Assembly: GCA_964542435.1 (NCBI GenBank)
Contig: CAZIVE010000037.1
Coordinates: 1 to 24,549, forward strand
Reading direction: 5' to 3'
Source of the DNA: CAZIVE01 sp964542435
GTDB lineage: Bacteria > Bacteroidota > Bacteroidia > Bacteroidales > Tannerellaceae
DNA length: 24,549 bases
Both the position numbers and the translations under genes were made by a program. Every line of letters starts with the position of its first letter. Position 1 is the stretch's first letter. The notes below the pieces were generated by a model. That model made no database searches. It worked only from the letters and a program-made list of their open reading frames with translations, and was not told the origin of the DNA. Shown here piece by piece: positions 19,062-24,549 of this stretch.

Positions 19062-19140
19062 TAGCTTACATTACACATCGCAAAGAGGAGAAAAAAGGGG
19101 AAAAGATTCCTTCATGTTGCTCTTTACAGGTGCAGCGCTC

Positions 19141-19404
19141 TCAGATATGATCCTCCACTATCCGCCACTCGCTATTAGCTATAAGCCGTTCATTTTCTTC
19201 ACTTCGCTTCTTGGCAATTTTTACGCGTCTGTCAATAATTTTGAGAAATTCTTCGATTTCTTGATTGGGATCAGCTCGCAAATATTTTTTGTACAAAGCA
19301 TTAGCCTTTTTTTCATCTTGCTCATTTATGTACTGCACAAAAATATCAAGAGCCGAACCGTCGTTCTGCGCCTCAAGTTTTGCAAGCCGTTTTTCCAAAT
19401 TCAT
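19141..19404 (-). CDS. Small helical protein, end of mobility operon
   Basis: An 87-residue, highly charged and probably all-helical protein of unknown function. It opens with MNLEKRLAKLEAQ, a coiled-coil-like heptad pattern, followed by a lysine/glutamate-rich helix (EEFLKIIDRRVKIAKKRSEENERL). Its start overlaps the stop of the upstream gene by 4 bases (ATGA at 19404-19401), which argues that it is real and translationally coupled. It is the last gene of the leftward module. Such small proteins after a helicase are common in phage-derived elements, but I cannot name a family. Confidence 0.6.
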   Translation of the reverse strand: MNLEKRLAKLEAQNDGSALDIFVQYINEQDEKKANALYKKYLRADPNQEIEEFLKIIDRRVKIAKKRSEENERLIANSEWRIVEDHI

Positions 19405-19661
19405 TTTCGCCCTCCTTGTCGTTCAAGCACTGAAATTCGTCGTTCGATTTCATCAAGTTTCTCTGCCTTCATGAGTTCGCCCGCACTCGATAGCAGAAAG
19501 CACAGCATCCGGTATCGCTGAATTTCAATCGGGTCGAGTTGTTTTTGCTTTTTTGCTTCCTCATACAGCCGCATGAGCTCACGGCGGATCGCACCGAGCG
19601 TTGAATACCGCCGCATCCGTGGAAGTTTTTCTTCTACCAAAACTGGATAATCACTATTCAT
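19401..19661 (-). CDS. Small phage-type helical protein, unknown function
   Basis: An 86-residue helical protein with the pattern IRRELMRLYEEAKKQKQLDP...RMLCFLLSSAGEL...LDEIERRISVLER, which I associate with short helical proteins in prophage and satellite modules without a firm function. The frame is open from a GTG at 19673, but the ATG at 19661 has GTGAGG six bases upstream and is preferred. It begins 82 bases after the helicase stop and ends in an ATGA overlap with the next gene, so both small genes form one unit. It may be a DNA-packaging or replication accessory; this is unproven. Confidence 0.6.
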   Translation of the reverse strand: MNSDYPVLVEEKLPRMRRYSTLGAIRRELMRLYEEAKKQKQLDPIEIQRYRMLCFLLSSAGELMKAEKLDEIERRISVLERQGGRK

Positions 19662-19742
19662 TTTCAGCCTCACTTACTGTTTTGAGTTTGGCGCGGAAGC
19701 AGCAATTTCTGCCACAACCGCGCCGATAAGCCGCCGCTTTTG

Positions 19743-21812
19743 CTAAAATATATCCAAGCCACTGGCCTCTTGCGTGTTACTGCGTAAAGCAGCAAGCCCG
19801 TCAGCTTCAGGCAAGCCAAGGCGTGGTTTCGCAGGCGCCTTATTGTTGCCTTCCTCATCAGCCATTTTGATAAATTCGCCATCCAAAAGGCCGACTTGCT
19901 GCATGTAGACTTCAGCCGCTGCAATCTTCTGCGGCGTCAGCCCCTTCTCGGCGCATGCATCGCGCCACCATCCAATCGGCACCTTTTCTCCTATTTGTTC
20001 TGCCGCTTTTAAAAGCTCACCTGCCGTTTTGCTTGCTAAAAGAAGATCGCTGTCAGAAAGAGAAGCACTCGGATCATTTTCAAGTGCTGAAGTGCTGAAA
20101 ACAGGGTTTTTGATATTGACATAGGAAAAATGGCGTTTTTCTATTGTCAATCCTAAAATAGGGCTCTTCAGCACTTCAGCACTGAACTGGGTATCGGGAG
20201 AATTGGCGTTTTCCGCATTGAATAGCGTTTTTTGTGGTTCATTGCTATTTGATACTTCGTGTCTACTGTCTAGCTCGTCATCATTACCATCGCGCTCGCG
20301 GATATTCATAATATAGCCGAGGCCGTTTGTTTTCTTTTTCTGCATCCATGAGAACTGAGCTGTCAGCTTCTGTATACAGGTTCTCGTCGCAATGTTTTTA
20401 TCGCCCGTGTAGTCTCGATAAAGTTCAAGGATTCGTGTATACGGTACTCGCTCGCCGTCAGCACGAACAAAGTATTCTTTGAAGAAATCGGCGACAATGT
20501 CGTTCGCATCCCTATATTCGAGCTTCAGCCGATATGATCGCTTGCTTTCATATGGCCTACCTCCGGCCGCTCGCACTTGCATATAAGTTTTAATGAGCAG
20601 GCGAAGTATCTGCGCTCGGTCTCGTTCAAAGCCCTCAATGATTGCATCGCGGTCTCTCGCTTGTATGAGTCGCTCCGCCGGAACGCCTAGGTCGATATAG
20701 TGCTGTCGCTGCTCGTCGTTGAAGTAGAAAACGCTATCAAAAGGTAAAATAATCAAGCGCTCAAGGTATGCCTTATCATCGGTTGGCGCGAAGGAAGGCA
20801 GCCGATTTGTCAGCGCCACAAGCACCCAGCGTTGCGTGATCTCGAAGGCTTGACGGCCTTTTTCCTCAACGGAGAAGGCAGAATCGCCGGTCAGTTTTTT
20901 GATCTCGCTCGTGTCGAGCGGAGCGGTAACCTCGTCAACCGCGGCGAAAGTCAGGCCATTCAATGCAGCCGCCGCAAAGCGCCCCGATCCGTCATGTGAT
21001 TTAGTAATCGCCCCAGCCGGAATCGTGCCTACTCGTGTCCCCAGCACAATTTTCAGGCCGTCAAGCAGTGTATTCTTACCGTTCGCGCCTGATCCGTGCC
21101 AAAGGTAAAATGTTCGGGATCCTTTATTCGCTACGGCCAAGCCCAAACATTCGAGCGCCGTTCGCCGCGTCTCTTCGTCAGGGAATACCTCGCCAAGGAA
21201 TAGCAAGAAGCTCACAGGTGTATCCTCGTGCAGTATGTCGGTTGTTTGTACCGGAAGCGGATCCTTGAAATATTCATCAGCTTTCGGCATCCGGGCTTTG
21301 ATTTCGTCGCCGGAGAAGTCGATCACGCCATCAAGGCAAGGCAAACATTCCGGCGTCTGATTCCATTGCGATGATAAATTCGGCACAAGCGTTTTCGCCG
21401 CAAAGAATTCAAGCGCACCGTTCACGAAGTCGCGGGTTCGCGCTTTCTTTCGTGCAGCTCCGGCTTCCATGTAAAGTTTTGAAATAGAATTGCCTTGAGC
21501 CTGTGCCTTCAATTCCTCGAATGTCTCGTCAACCGCCTCGTCTAGAAACTTGCTGGCAATATCAATCAGCGTGTCAATCGGTTCAAAATAACCGCCCGCC
21601 TGTCGTTGCCAGAAGCGCCCTTGTTTTGGGCCTGTGCGCTCGAAGATAATCTCGCCGGAAAATCGTTCAAATAGGCAATCAGCGGCAAGCGCATGAGTCG
21701 GTTCATGCAGGAATTGCTGCATTTTGTTTTTTGCAGGCTCGCTAACCGCCGGCACCAAGTCAGCGCCGATCTCGTGCAGGATTATTTCAACGGGCAGGGT
21801 TGCTTCGCTCAT
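19743..21812 (-). CDS. P4/D5-type primase-helicase (SF3 ATPase)
   Basis: Replication protein of the element, 689 residues, of the phage/plasmid primase P4-family C-terminal (D5-like) group. Walker A is GSGANGKNTLL near residue 245, of the SF3 form GxxxNGK. It is followed by LNGLTFAAVDEV (Walker B) and VALTNRLPSFAPTDDKAYLERL (SF3 motif C and arginine finger). The D5_N region precedes it (EDTPVSFLLFLGEVFPDEETR), and a winged-helix C-terminal domain follows (YTRILELYRDYTG). No archaeo-eukaryotic primase or Toprim domain is obvious at the N-terminus. The frame is open from ATG 21848, but ATG 21812 overlaps the upstream stop as TAATG and is chosen. A linker at about residues 540-580 contains an unusual inverted repeat (20083-20183). 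The enzyme probably unwinds the element's own origin after excision. Confidence 0.87.
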   Translation of the reverse strand: MSEATLPVEIILHEIGADLVPAVSEPAKNKMQQFLHEPTHALAADCLFERFSGEIIFERTGPKQGRFWQRQAGGYFEPIDTLIDIASKFLDEAVDETFEELKAQAQGNSISKLYMEAGAARKKARTRDFVNGALEFFAAKTLVPNLSSQWNQTPECLPCLDGVIDFSGDEIKARMPKADEYFKDPLPVQTTDILHEDTPVSFLLFLGEVFPDEETRRTALECLGLAVANKGSRTFYLWHGSGANGKNTLLDGLKIVLGTRVGTIPAGAITKSHDGSGRFAAAALNGLTFAAVDEVTAPLDTSEIKKLTGDSAFSVEEKGRQAFEITQRWVLVALTNRLPSFAPTDDKAYLERLIILPFDSVFYFNDEQRQHYIDLGVPAERLIQARDRDAIIEGFERDRAQILRLLIKTYMQVRAAGGRPYESKRSYRLKLEYRDANDIVADFFKEYFVRADGERVPYTRILELYRDYTGDKNIATRTCIQKLTAQFSWMQKKKTNGLGYIMNIRERDGNDDELDSRHEVSNSNEPQKTLFNAENANSPDTQFSAEVLKSPILGLTIEKRHFSYVNIKNPVFSTSALENDPSASLSDSDLLLASKTAGELLKAAEQIGEKVPIGWWRDACAEKGLTPQKIAAAEVYMQQVGLLDGEFIKMADEEGNNKAPAKPRLGLPEADGLAALRSNTQEASGLDIF
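20083..20183. repeat. 17-bp inverted repeat of paired 8-mers in helicase gene
   Basis: AGTGCTGAAGTGCTGAA (20083-20099) is exactly inverted at 20167-20183. Each arm is two tandem copies of AGTGCTGA. Inside lies a second stem, 20115-20130 against 20136-20151, pairing 13 of 16 bases around the loop TGGCG. The whole 101-nt unit can form a long cruciform or RNA hairpin in frame within a protein linker. P4 phage origins use direct and inverted 8-bp iterons recognised by the cognate helicase, so an origin is possible. An in-frame palindromic insertion is the alternative. Confidence 0.85.
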
Positions 21813-22192
21813 TACGCGCCCCCCGCAAGCTGAATTGCTGCCTGCCATATCTCTGCAAGTGAATACTTCGCGCCAGCCGAAGTCGCTTTATCCTCGGCAA
21901 GCGTATAGAGCAAAAGGAATGTCTCGGCAAGTGCCACGGTTTTATGCGGCGTTTCGGAAGGCGCTCCTAGGAATTGCACGCGAACTTCAATCGGTGCATA
22001 TTCCAGGAATAGCCGTGCGATAAAGGTTGCGAAACACTGGAAATCTGATATTTGAAGATGCCATGTTTGCCGCAAGCGCACGATTCGCGCCTTGACAAGG
22101 CTCGCTTTATTGTTTACATTGTAAACAGATAGATTTTCATGCCCTGCTTCCTGCCCCGCCCCATCAGCGGGGTTTTTTGACGCCGCAGTCAT
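21812..22192 (-). CDS. Unknown 126-residue protein of mobility module
   Basis: No family recognised. The first ~30 residues (Ala/Asn/Gly-rich) look disordered. The rest is mostly helical with a central IEVRVQFLG strand and the hydrophobic helix TVALAETFLLLYTLAE. It starts in an ATGA overlap with the upstream HTH gene and ends in a TAATG overlap with the helicase gene. It is therefore clearly part of the same translation-coupled unit, and a replication accessory role is a guess. Its first codons contain two DNA signals: a palindrome at 22111-22127 and a terminator-like hairpin on the opposite strand at 22154-22178. Confidence 0.65.
   Translation of the reverse strand: MTAASKNPADGAGQEAGHENLSVYNVNNKASLVKARIVRLRQTWHLQISDFQCFATFIARLFLEYAPIEVRVQFLGAPSETPHKTVALAETFLLLYTLAEDKATSAGAKYSLAEIWQAAIQLAGGA
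22111..22127. promoter_or_regulatory. 17-bp palindrome, operator-like
   Basis: TGTTTAC-ATT-GTAAACA is a perfect 7+7 inverted repeat with a three-base centre, inside the early codons of the 126-residue gene. Its size and symmetry are those of a dimeric repressor site. No matching second copy was found by eye, so its partner is unknown. Confidence 0.4.
22154..22178 (+). terminator. Plus-strand terminator-like hairpin within minus-strand gene
   Basis: CCCCGC-CCCATCA-GCGGGG forms a perfect six-pair GC stem followed by six T residues, a textbook intrinsic terminator pointing right. It lies opposite codons about 6-13 of the 126-residue leftward gene, so it would stop antisense transcription coming from within the helicase region. 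No plus-strand gene needs it, so an antisense RNA is one explanation and chance is another. Confidence 0.5.
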
Positions 22193-22431
22193 TTTGCGCC
22201 TCTGCTATTCAGCAGCTCGTCAGCTTGATTGGATAGCTCATTCCGTGTTCGGACTTTGTTTTTTCGAATCAGCGCATCTATTTCCGCCGCATCGAAAATG
22301 ATTTTTCCGCCCAGAACCTTATAGTAGGGTAAAGCGCGCTCGTGTGTAAGTTTGTAAAGGTAACTCTTTTTGTAGCCAAGAATTGAACAGACCTGATCAA
22401 CGGTTAGAAAAGAAAACTTTTGAGTGTCCAT
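22189..22431 (-). CDS. AlpA/excisionase-type HTH protein
   Basis: An 80-residue DNA-binding protein of the HTH_17/AlpA type. FLTVDQVCSILGYKKSYLYKLTHERALPYYKVLGGKIIFDAAEIDALIRKN covers the helix-turn-helix and wing, in the order usual for phage excisionases and P4 AlpA-like regulators. GGAGG at 22440-22444 lies seven bases or so before ATG 22431. The start codon sits inside a GTGTCC...GGACAC palindrome, and an 11-bp inverted repeat lies just upstream at 22454-22479. Both are candidates for self-regulation. It is likely the recombination directionality factor or activator of integrase expression. It overlaps the next gene by 4 bases (ATGA). Confidence 0.82.
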   Translation of the reverse strand: MDTQKFSFLTVDQVCSILGYKKSYLYKLTHERALPYYKVLGGKIIFDAAEIDALIRKNKVRTRNELSNQADELLNSRGAK

Positions 22432-22439
22432 GGGGACAC
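22424..22439. promoter_or_regulatory. Palindrome spanning the HTH gene start codon
   Basis: GTGTCC (22424-22429) and GGACAC (22434-22439) flank a four-base centre containing part of the ATG of the 80-residue HTH gene. In mRNA this hairpin would cover the start codon and abut the GGAGG site, so it may reduce translation. In DNA it may be an operator. Confidence 0.4.
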
Positions 22440-22453
22440 CTCCGCCAATACAG

Positions 22454-22479
22454 ATGTCTCATCTTTTTAGATGAGACAT
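22454..22479. promoter_or_regulatory. 11-bp perfect inverted repeat upstream of HTH gene
   Basis: ATGTCTCATCT and AGATGAGACAT are exact inverses separated by TTTT, 23 bases upstream of the HTH start codon. No T-run follows in the leftward direction, so it is a better operator or structured leader than a terminator. The HTH protein itself or the upstream regulator could bind it. Confidence 0.55.
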
Positions 22480-22597
22480 GTGCAGAGGCGAACCCCGCAT
22501 ACACTCCAGCTTCCCCGCAACGCGGATTGCTGCCTATGTATGCCCTTACCGTCCGTTGCTATCGCAATTTCGTGGTAAGTTCAGCATTATTCTATAT

Positions 22598-23038
22598 CTA
22601 AGCCTTTGTAAGGCCGTTTTCACAATCGAATGCTTCCGCTTTTTTCCTTAATGTCTCTTTATCGCTATTTGGGATATGGCTCGCTAAGTCTTTAAAAACT
22701 CTACTTAAATCCGAACGCTTTATCGGTATATAATCGTCACCATTCTTGCAAGGCTTTAGCCATCGGAACATCTTATCAGAATCCACCCCTAAAAGGTGCG
22801 CTAGAGTTTTTACGTCAAGATCAAAAACATGCTTTAATTTTCGAATATCGCGACGCTTTACATAGGAAATGCTCTGGGGATTTTTTACCCAGCGCATAAA
22901 TATGAATGCATCGCTATTGGGGGTAAGCCGAATAAGCGGATCGCCCGTCATAGTTCTGTTGATACCACCCACATCCCTGAGTTCGGGATAGTGCTTAAGA
23001 ACACTTCCCATCGGAACCGCTAACTTTGCCGAATCCAT
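22598..23038 (-). CDS. Putative HTH regulator of mobility module
   Basis: A 146-residue basic protein of unrecognised family. Residues around DVKTLAHLLGVDSDKMFRWLKP read as a helix-turn-helix (alanine at turn, hydrophobic spacing), so DNA binding is likely. The frame is open to ATG 23065, but AGGAGG at 23048-23053 sits nine bases before ATG 23038, which is chosen (MDSAKLAVPMG). A near-consensus promoter lies 83 bases upstream. Its position between integrase and the AlpA-like gene, alone behind a strong promoter, suits a repressor or immunity-type regulator. This is inference. Confidence 0.65.
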   Translation of the reverse strand: MDSAKLAVPMGSVLKHYPELRDVGGINRTMTGDPLIRLTPNSDAFIFMRWVKNPQSISYVKRRDIRKLKHVFDLDVKTLAHLLGVDSDKMFRWLKPCKNGDDYIPIKRSDLSRVFKDLASHIPNSDKETLRKKAEAFDCENGLTKA

Positions 23039-23120
23039 CGCCAACACCCTCCTAAGCCGGATCATACATCCGCCTTCCTTGAGTTTCGCAGGAGCCTTAT
23101 CAGATGTTTAGTATTCAATT

Positions 23121-23149
23121 AATATACAAAAAAAAGAATCGAAAGTCAA
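23121..23149 (-). promoter_or_regulatory. Near-consensus sigma-70 promoter for regulator gene
   Basis: Read on the minus strand, TTGACT (23149-23144) and TATATT (23126-23121) are separated by exactly 17 bases that include a T-tract. Each hexamer matches five of six consensus bases. It is the clearest promoter in the window, and the transcript would carry a leader of about 75 bases before ATG 23038. Confidence 0.7.
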
Positions 23150-23216
23150 CGGGGCGCATCAATAAGGTATTTAATTTTATCTAATGAAGAAAATACTGTT
23201 GTTATGCTAACGCGGT

Positions 23217-24302
23217 TTATTTCGCTTCACGCATCTGAATGATTTTCACGCCGCCTGTTGTGTCGATCTCTGGTAGCGCGTCAAGGATCGCTTTTCTACG
23301 CGCATCCATGAAGTGCAGGTATTTTGTCGTTATTTGAATGTCGCTGTGTCCTAAAAGCCGCGATACCGCGTAAATATCGCCCGAAGCCTCCAAGCTCATC
23401 ACGGCGAAGCTGTGCCGCGCGGCGTGCCAGCCGAACGGCCGCTCAATGCCCGCCGCCTTTCGCCAGCGTGCCAGCGGTTTATATTCGCCGCGCGTTTTCG
23501 CTAGCGCAGGGAATACAAGCTCATCGCGGCGGTGCAGCTCCCCATCGTTCAAGATACGCCATACTGAAGGCACAATCGGAATCGTGATAACCTCGCCGGT
23601 TTTATTCACCACTTTGCTGATAGTCGGTTCAGGTTCGCGCTGAATATCACCCCAGCATAGGCTTTTCAGGTCGCCAAGGCGCAAGCCGGTGAAGCAGGAA
23701 AGCAGGAACGCCCGCCTGCAATCCTCTGCAAGCTCGCCGCCCGATAGTGGCGTATCGAAGAGCGCCTGAATCTCTTTGATCGTCAGGAATGGTCGCTTCG
23801 CTTCGCGTGTTTTGATCGCCTTGACGCCCTTTGCAGGGTTCGTTTCAAGCAGGCGCTCTCGTACCGCACGCGCTAAAACCGCCTTCAGCGCGTCAAAATA
23901 GTGCTTTGCGGTAGTCGCTCCTATGCCGTCCAGCGTTAATAAGTAGGCTTTGTAGCCTTCAAGGAAGGTTTCATCAACATCCTGCAGGCGCGTATCCTTG
24001 GCAAAGGGTTCAAGGTATTTCAAGGATTTTGGCAAGTGTGCTGTTTTCTTATAAGGCGCCGCGATCTGCTTCGCATAATCTGTCAGTTTCATTTTAGCCT
24101 TGACCGGATCAAGCAGCTGATAGCGCCCCGCGACAAGCTGCATTTCGCGTTTCTGCCGTACCGCTTCAGCGAGCGCCATGACATCACGCCGTGCCGCTGG
24201 TTCCTTCGGCACAGTCATTCCGAGCGCCTCCCAGCGCCGCCTGCCGTGCTCGTATAAATCCAGATACAAGTGGTCGCCTTTCTGCCGGATTTTTACGCCC
24301 AT
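23217..24302 (-). CDS. int: Tyrosine site-specific integrase
   Basis: A 361-residue tyrosine recombinase that should integrate the element at the tRNA-Leu 3' end. An N-terminal arm/core-binding region (1-165, SAM-like helices around 70-155) precedes the catalytic domain. Catalytic residues are visible in order: R208 (TGLRLGD), K234 (VVNKTGE), H293 and R296 (HAARHSF), H319 (LLGHSD) and nucleophile Y328 (TTKYLHF). All are intact. The length is typical. ATG 24302 has a GGGGG-type site about six bases upstream. It is adjacent to attR and the tRNA, in the same orientation. Three 11-bp-phased TTCTACA repeats lie just upstream and may be arm sites, also serving autoregulation. Confidence 0.95.
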   Translation of the reverse strand: MGVKIRQKGDHLYLDLYEHGRRRWEALGMTVPKEPAARRDVMALAEAVRQKREMQLVAGRYQLLDPVKAKMKLTDYAKQIAAPYKKTAHLPKSLKYLEPFAKDTRLQDVDETFLEGYKAYLLTLDGIGATTAKHYFDALKAVLARAVRERLLETNPAKGVKAIKTREAKRPFLTIKEIQALFDTPLSGGELAEDCRRAFLLSCFTGLRLGDLKSLCWGDIQREPEPTISKVVNKTGEVITIPIVPSVWRILNDGELHRRDELVFPALAKTRGEYKPLARWRKAAGIERPFGWHAARHSFAVMSLEASGDIYAVSRLLGHSDIQITTKYLHFMDARRKAILDALPEIDTTGGVKIIQMREAK

Positions 24303-24325
24303 AAACTGCCCCCTGACGCCAATTT

Positions 24326-24354
24326 TTCTACACCTATTCTACAATAGTTCTACA
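24326..24354 (+). repeat. Three TTCTACA repeats at 11-bp spacing
   Basis: TTCTACA occurs at 24326-24332, 24337-24343 and 24348-24354, exactly one helical turn apart, and once inverted at 24392-24398. A further copy is at 120-126 near the other end of the element. This is the pattern of integrase arm-type sites, located between the integrase gene and attR. Confidence 0.7.
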
Positions 24355-24372
24355 AAAACATGGTAAAGTCAA
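24344..24372 (-). promoter_or_regulatory. Candidate integrase promoter
   Basis: On the minus strand TTGACT (24372-24367) is followed after 17 bases by AACTAT (24349-24344), a weak -10. The TTCTACA repeat array overlaps the -10 and the transcription start area. Protein bound there would block transcription, which fits autoregulation. Confidence 0.35.
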
Positions 24373-24494
24373 GTCATAAAGAGTGAAAGCATGTAGAACG
24401 GTGCAAGGTGGGCTTTTTATGAATACTATTGAATATCAGCGTTAAAACCGTGTTTTAGGCTTGTATATCAAGGGATTTAAAAAGCATAAAAAAG

Positions 24495-24515
24495 TGCCGG
24501 CAGTGGGACTTGAAC
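24495..24515. repeat. attR: tRNA-Leu 3' end repeat
   Basis: This 21-bp stretch is identical to 35-55. It is the acceptor 3' strand, discriminator base and T-arm part of the intact tRNA-Leu, so integration here keeps the tRNA functional. The element lies directly downstream of the tRNA. Confidence 0.88.
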
Positions 24516-24549
24516 CCACACGCTCTTGCAAGCAGCAGATTTTGAGTCT
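24495..24549 (-). tRNA. tRNA-Leu(CAA), 5' part beyond window
   Basis: Read leftward from the window edge, an anticodon loop CTCAAAA (32-38, anticodon CAA at 24544-24542) is closed by AGA/TCT. A class II variable arm follows with a GCT/AGC stem, then the T-arm GTGGG-TTCAAGT-CCCAC and the acceptor strand TGCCGGC with discriminator A at 24495. CCA is not encoded. A T-run follows at once (CTTTTTT), a likely terminator. The long variable arm plus CAA anticodon identify leucine. The acceptor 5' strand, D-arm and part of the anticodon stem lie outside the window. Confidence 0.9.

Larger units (their letters stand above)
35..24515. mobile_element. tRNA-Leu-integrated element carrying type I BREX
   Basis: A 21-bp perfect direct repeat of the tRNA-Leu 3' end bounds the region at 35-55 and 24495-24515. 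The tyrosine integrase gene lies directly inside the tRNA-proximal end, as is usual for tRNA-targeting islands. Between the ends are a leftward mobility/replication module (19141-24302) and a rightward defence cargo (765-19018) that converge on a terminator near 19050. The mobility genes (integrase, AlpA-like HTH, SF3 helicase of the P4/D5 type) match the layout of P4-like integrative elements. No packaging, capsid or conjugation gene is visible, so transfer would need a helper. Composition differs by block: a 60-base line in the helicase gene has 37 G/C, while a line in the last cargo gene has 18. Confidence 0.88.

Noticed and set aside
19114..19521. 135-codon plus-strand frame after the defence terminator
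   Set aside because: It lies opposite two small leftward genes linked by an ATGA overlap, and its composition is that of a reversed coding strand.
23155..23165. CGCATCAATAA also at positions 1-11, possible extra repeat of the element
   Set aside because: Only 11 bases, one copy outside the element and one between genes, with no further similarity; probably chance.
1..24549. CRISPR array or rRNA genes
   Set aside because: No regularly spaced repeats of 25-40 bases and no rRNA-like conserved stretches were seen.

Overview
The window holds one complete integrative element of about 24.5 kb inserted at the 3' end of a tRNA-Leu(CAA) gene. The tRNA runs off the right edge on the minus strand. A 21-bp copy of its 3' end (T-arm plus acceptor strand) is repeated at the left edge. 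These copies are read as attR (24495-24515) and attL (35-55). Only about 34 bases on each side lie outside the element, so the host cannot be identified. Bacterial gene organisation is clear. The tyrosine recombinase looks like a type I associate with spirochaete or Bacteroidota-like elements, but that is weak recollection and not a taxonomic call.

Left end (56-764): AT-rich, no convincing gene. It has one TTCTACA motif shared with the integrase end, inverted repeats and a weak promoter. Defence block (765-19018, plus strand): a single tightly packed operon-like run. It starts with a small excisionase-type HTH protein, followed by the full six-gene type I BREX set: brxA, brxB, brxC, pglX, pglZ and brxL. 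A fused GmrSD/BrxU-like type IV restriction enzyme (DUF262-DUF1524) sits between pglX and pglZ. The last gene is an AT-rich protein of about 1180 residues with a putative PD-(D/E)XK-like N-terminus and a long helical C-terminus. A hairpin terminator follows at 19043-19061.

Mobility block (19141-24302, minus strand): tyrosine integrase, a small HTH-containing protein behind a near-consensus promoter, an AlpA/excisionase-type HTH protein, an unknown 126-residue protein, a D5/P4-type SF3 helicase (primase C-terminal family) and two small helical proteins. This resembles the core of a P4-like satellite or integrative element. No capsid, terminase or conjugation genes are present.

How it fits together (family knowledge plus inference): PglX with BrxA/B/C and PglZ would methylate host DNA at a non-palindromic site and block unmodified phage. 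The GmrSD-like enzyme would cut phage DNA carrying modified bases, which escapes BREX. The terminal large protein may be a third, independent defence effector. Most notable observations: a sharp low-GC mosaic segment inside pglX covering the target-recognition region; the absence of both Lon catalytic residues in BrxL; the unassigned large terminal protein; an iteron-like 17-bp inverted repeat inside the helicase gene that could be a replication origin; and 11-bp-phased integrase-arm-like repeats at the int end with one matching copy at the other end.
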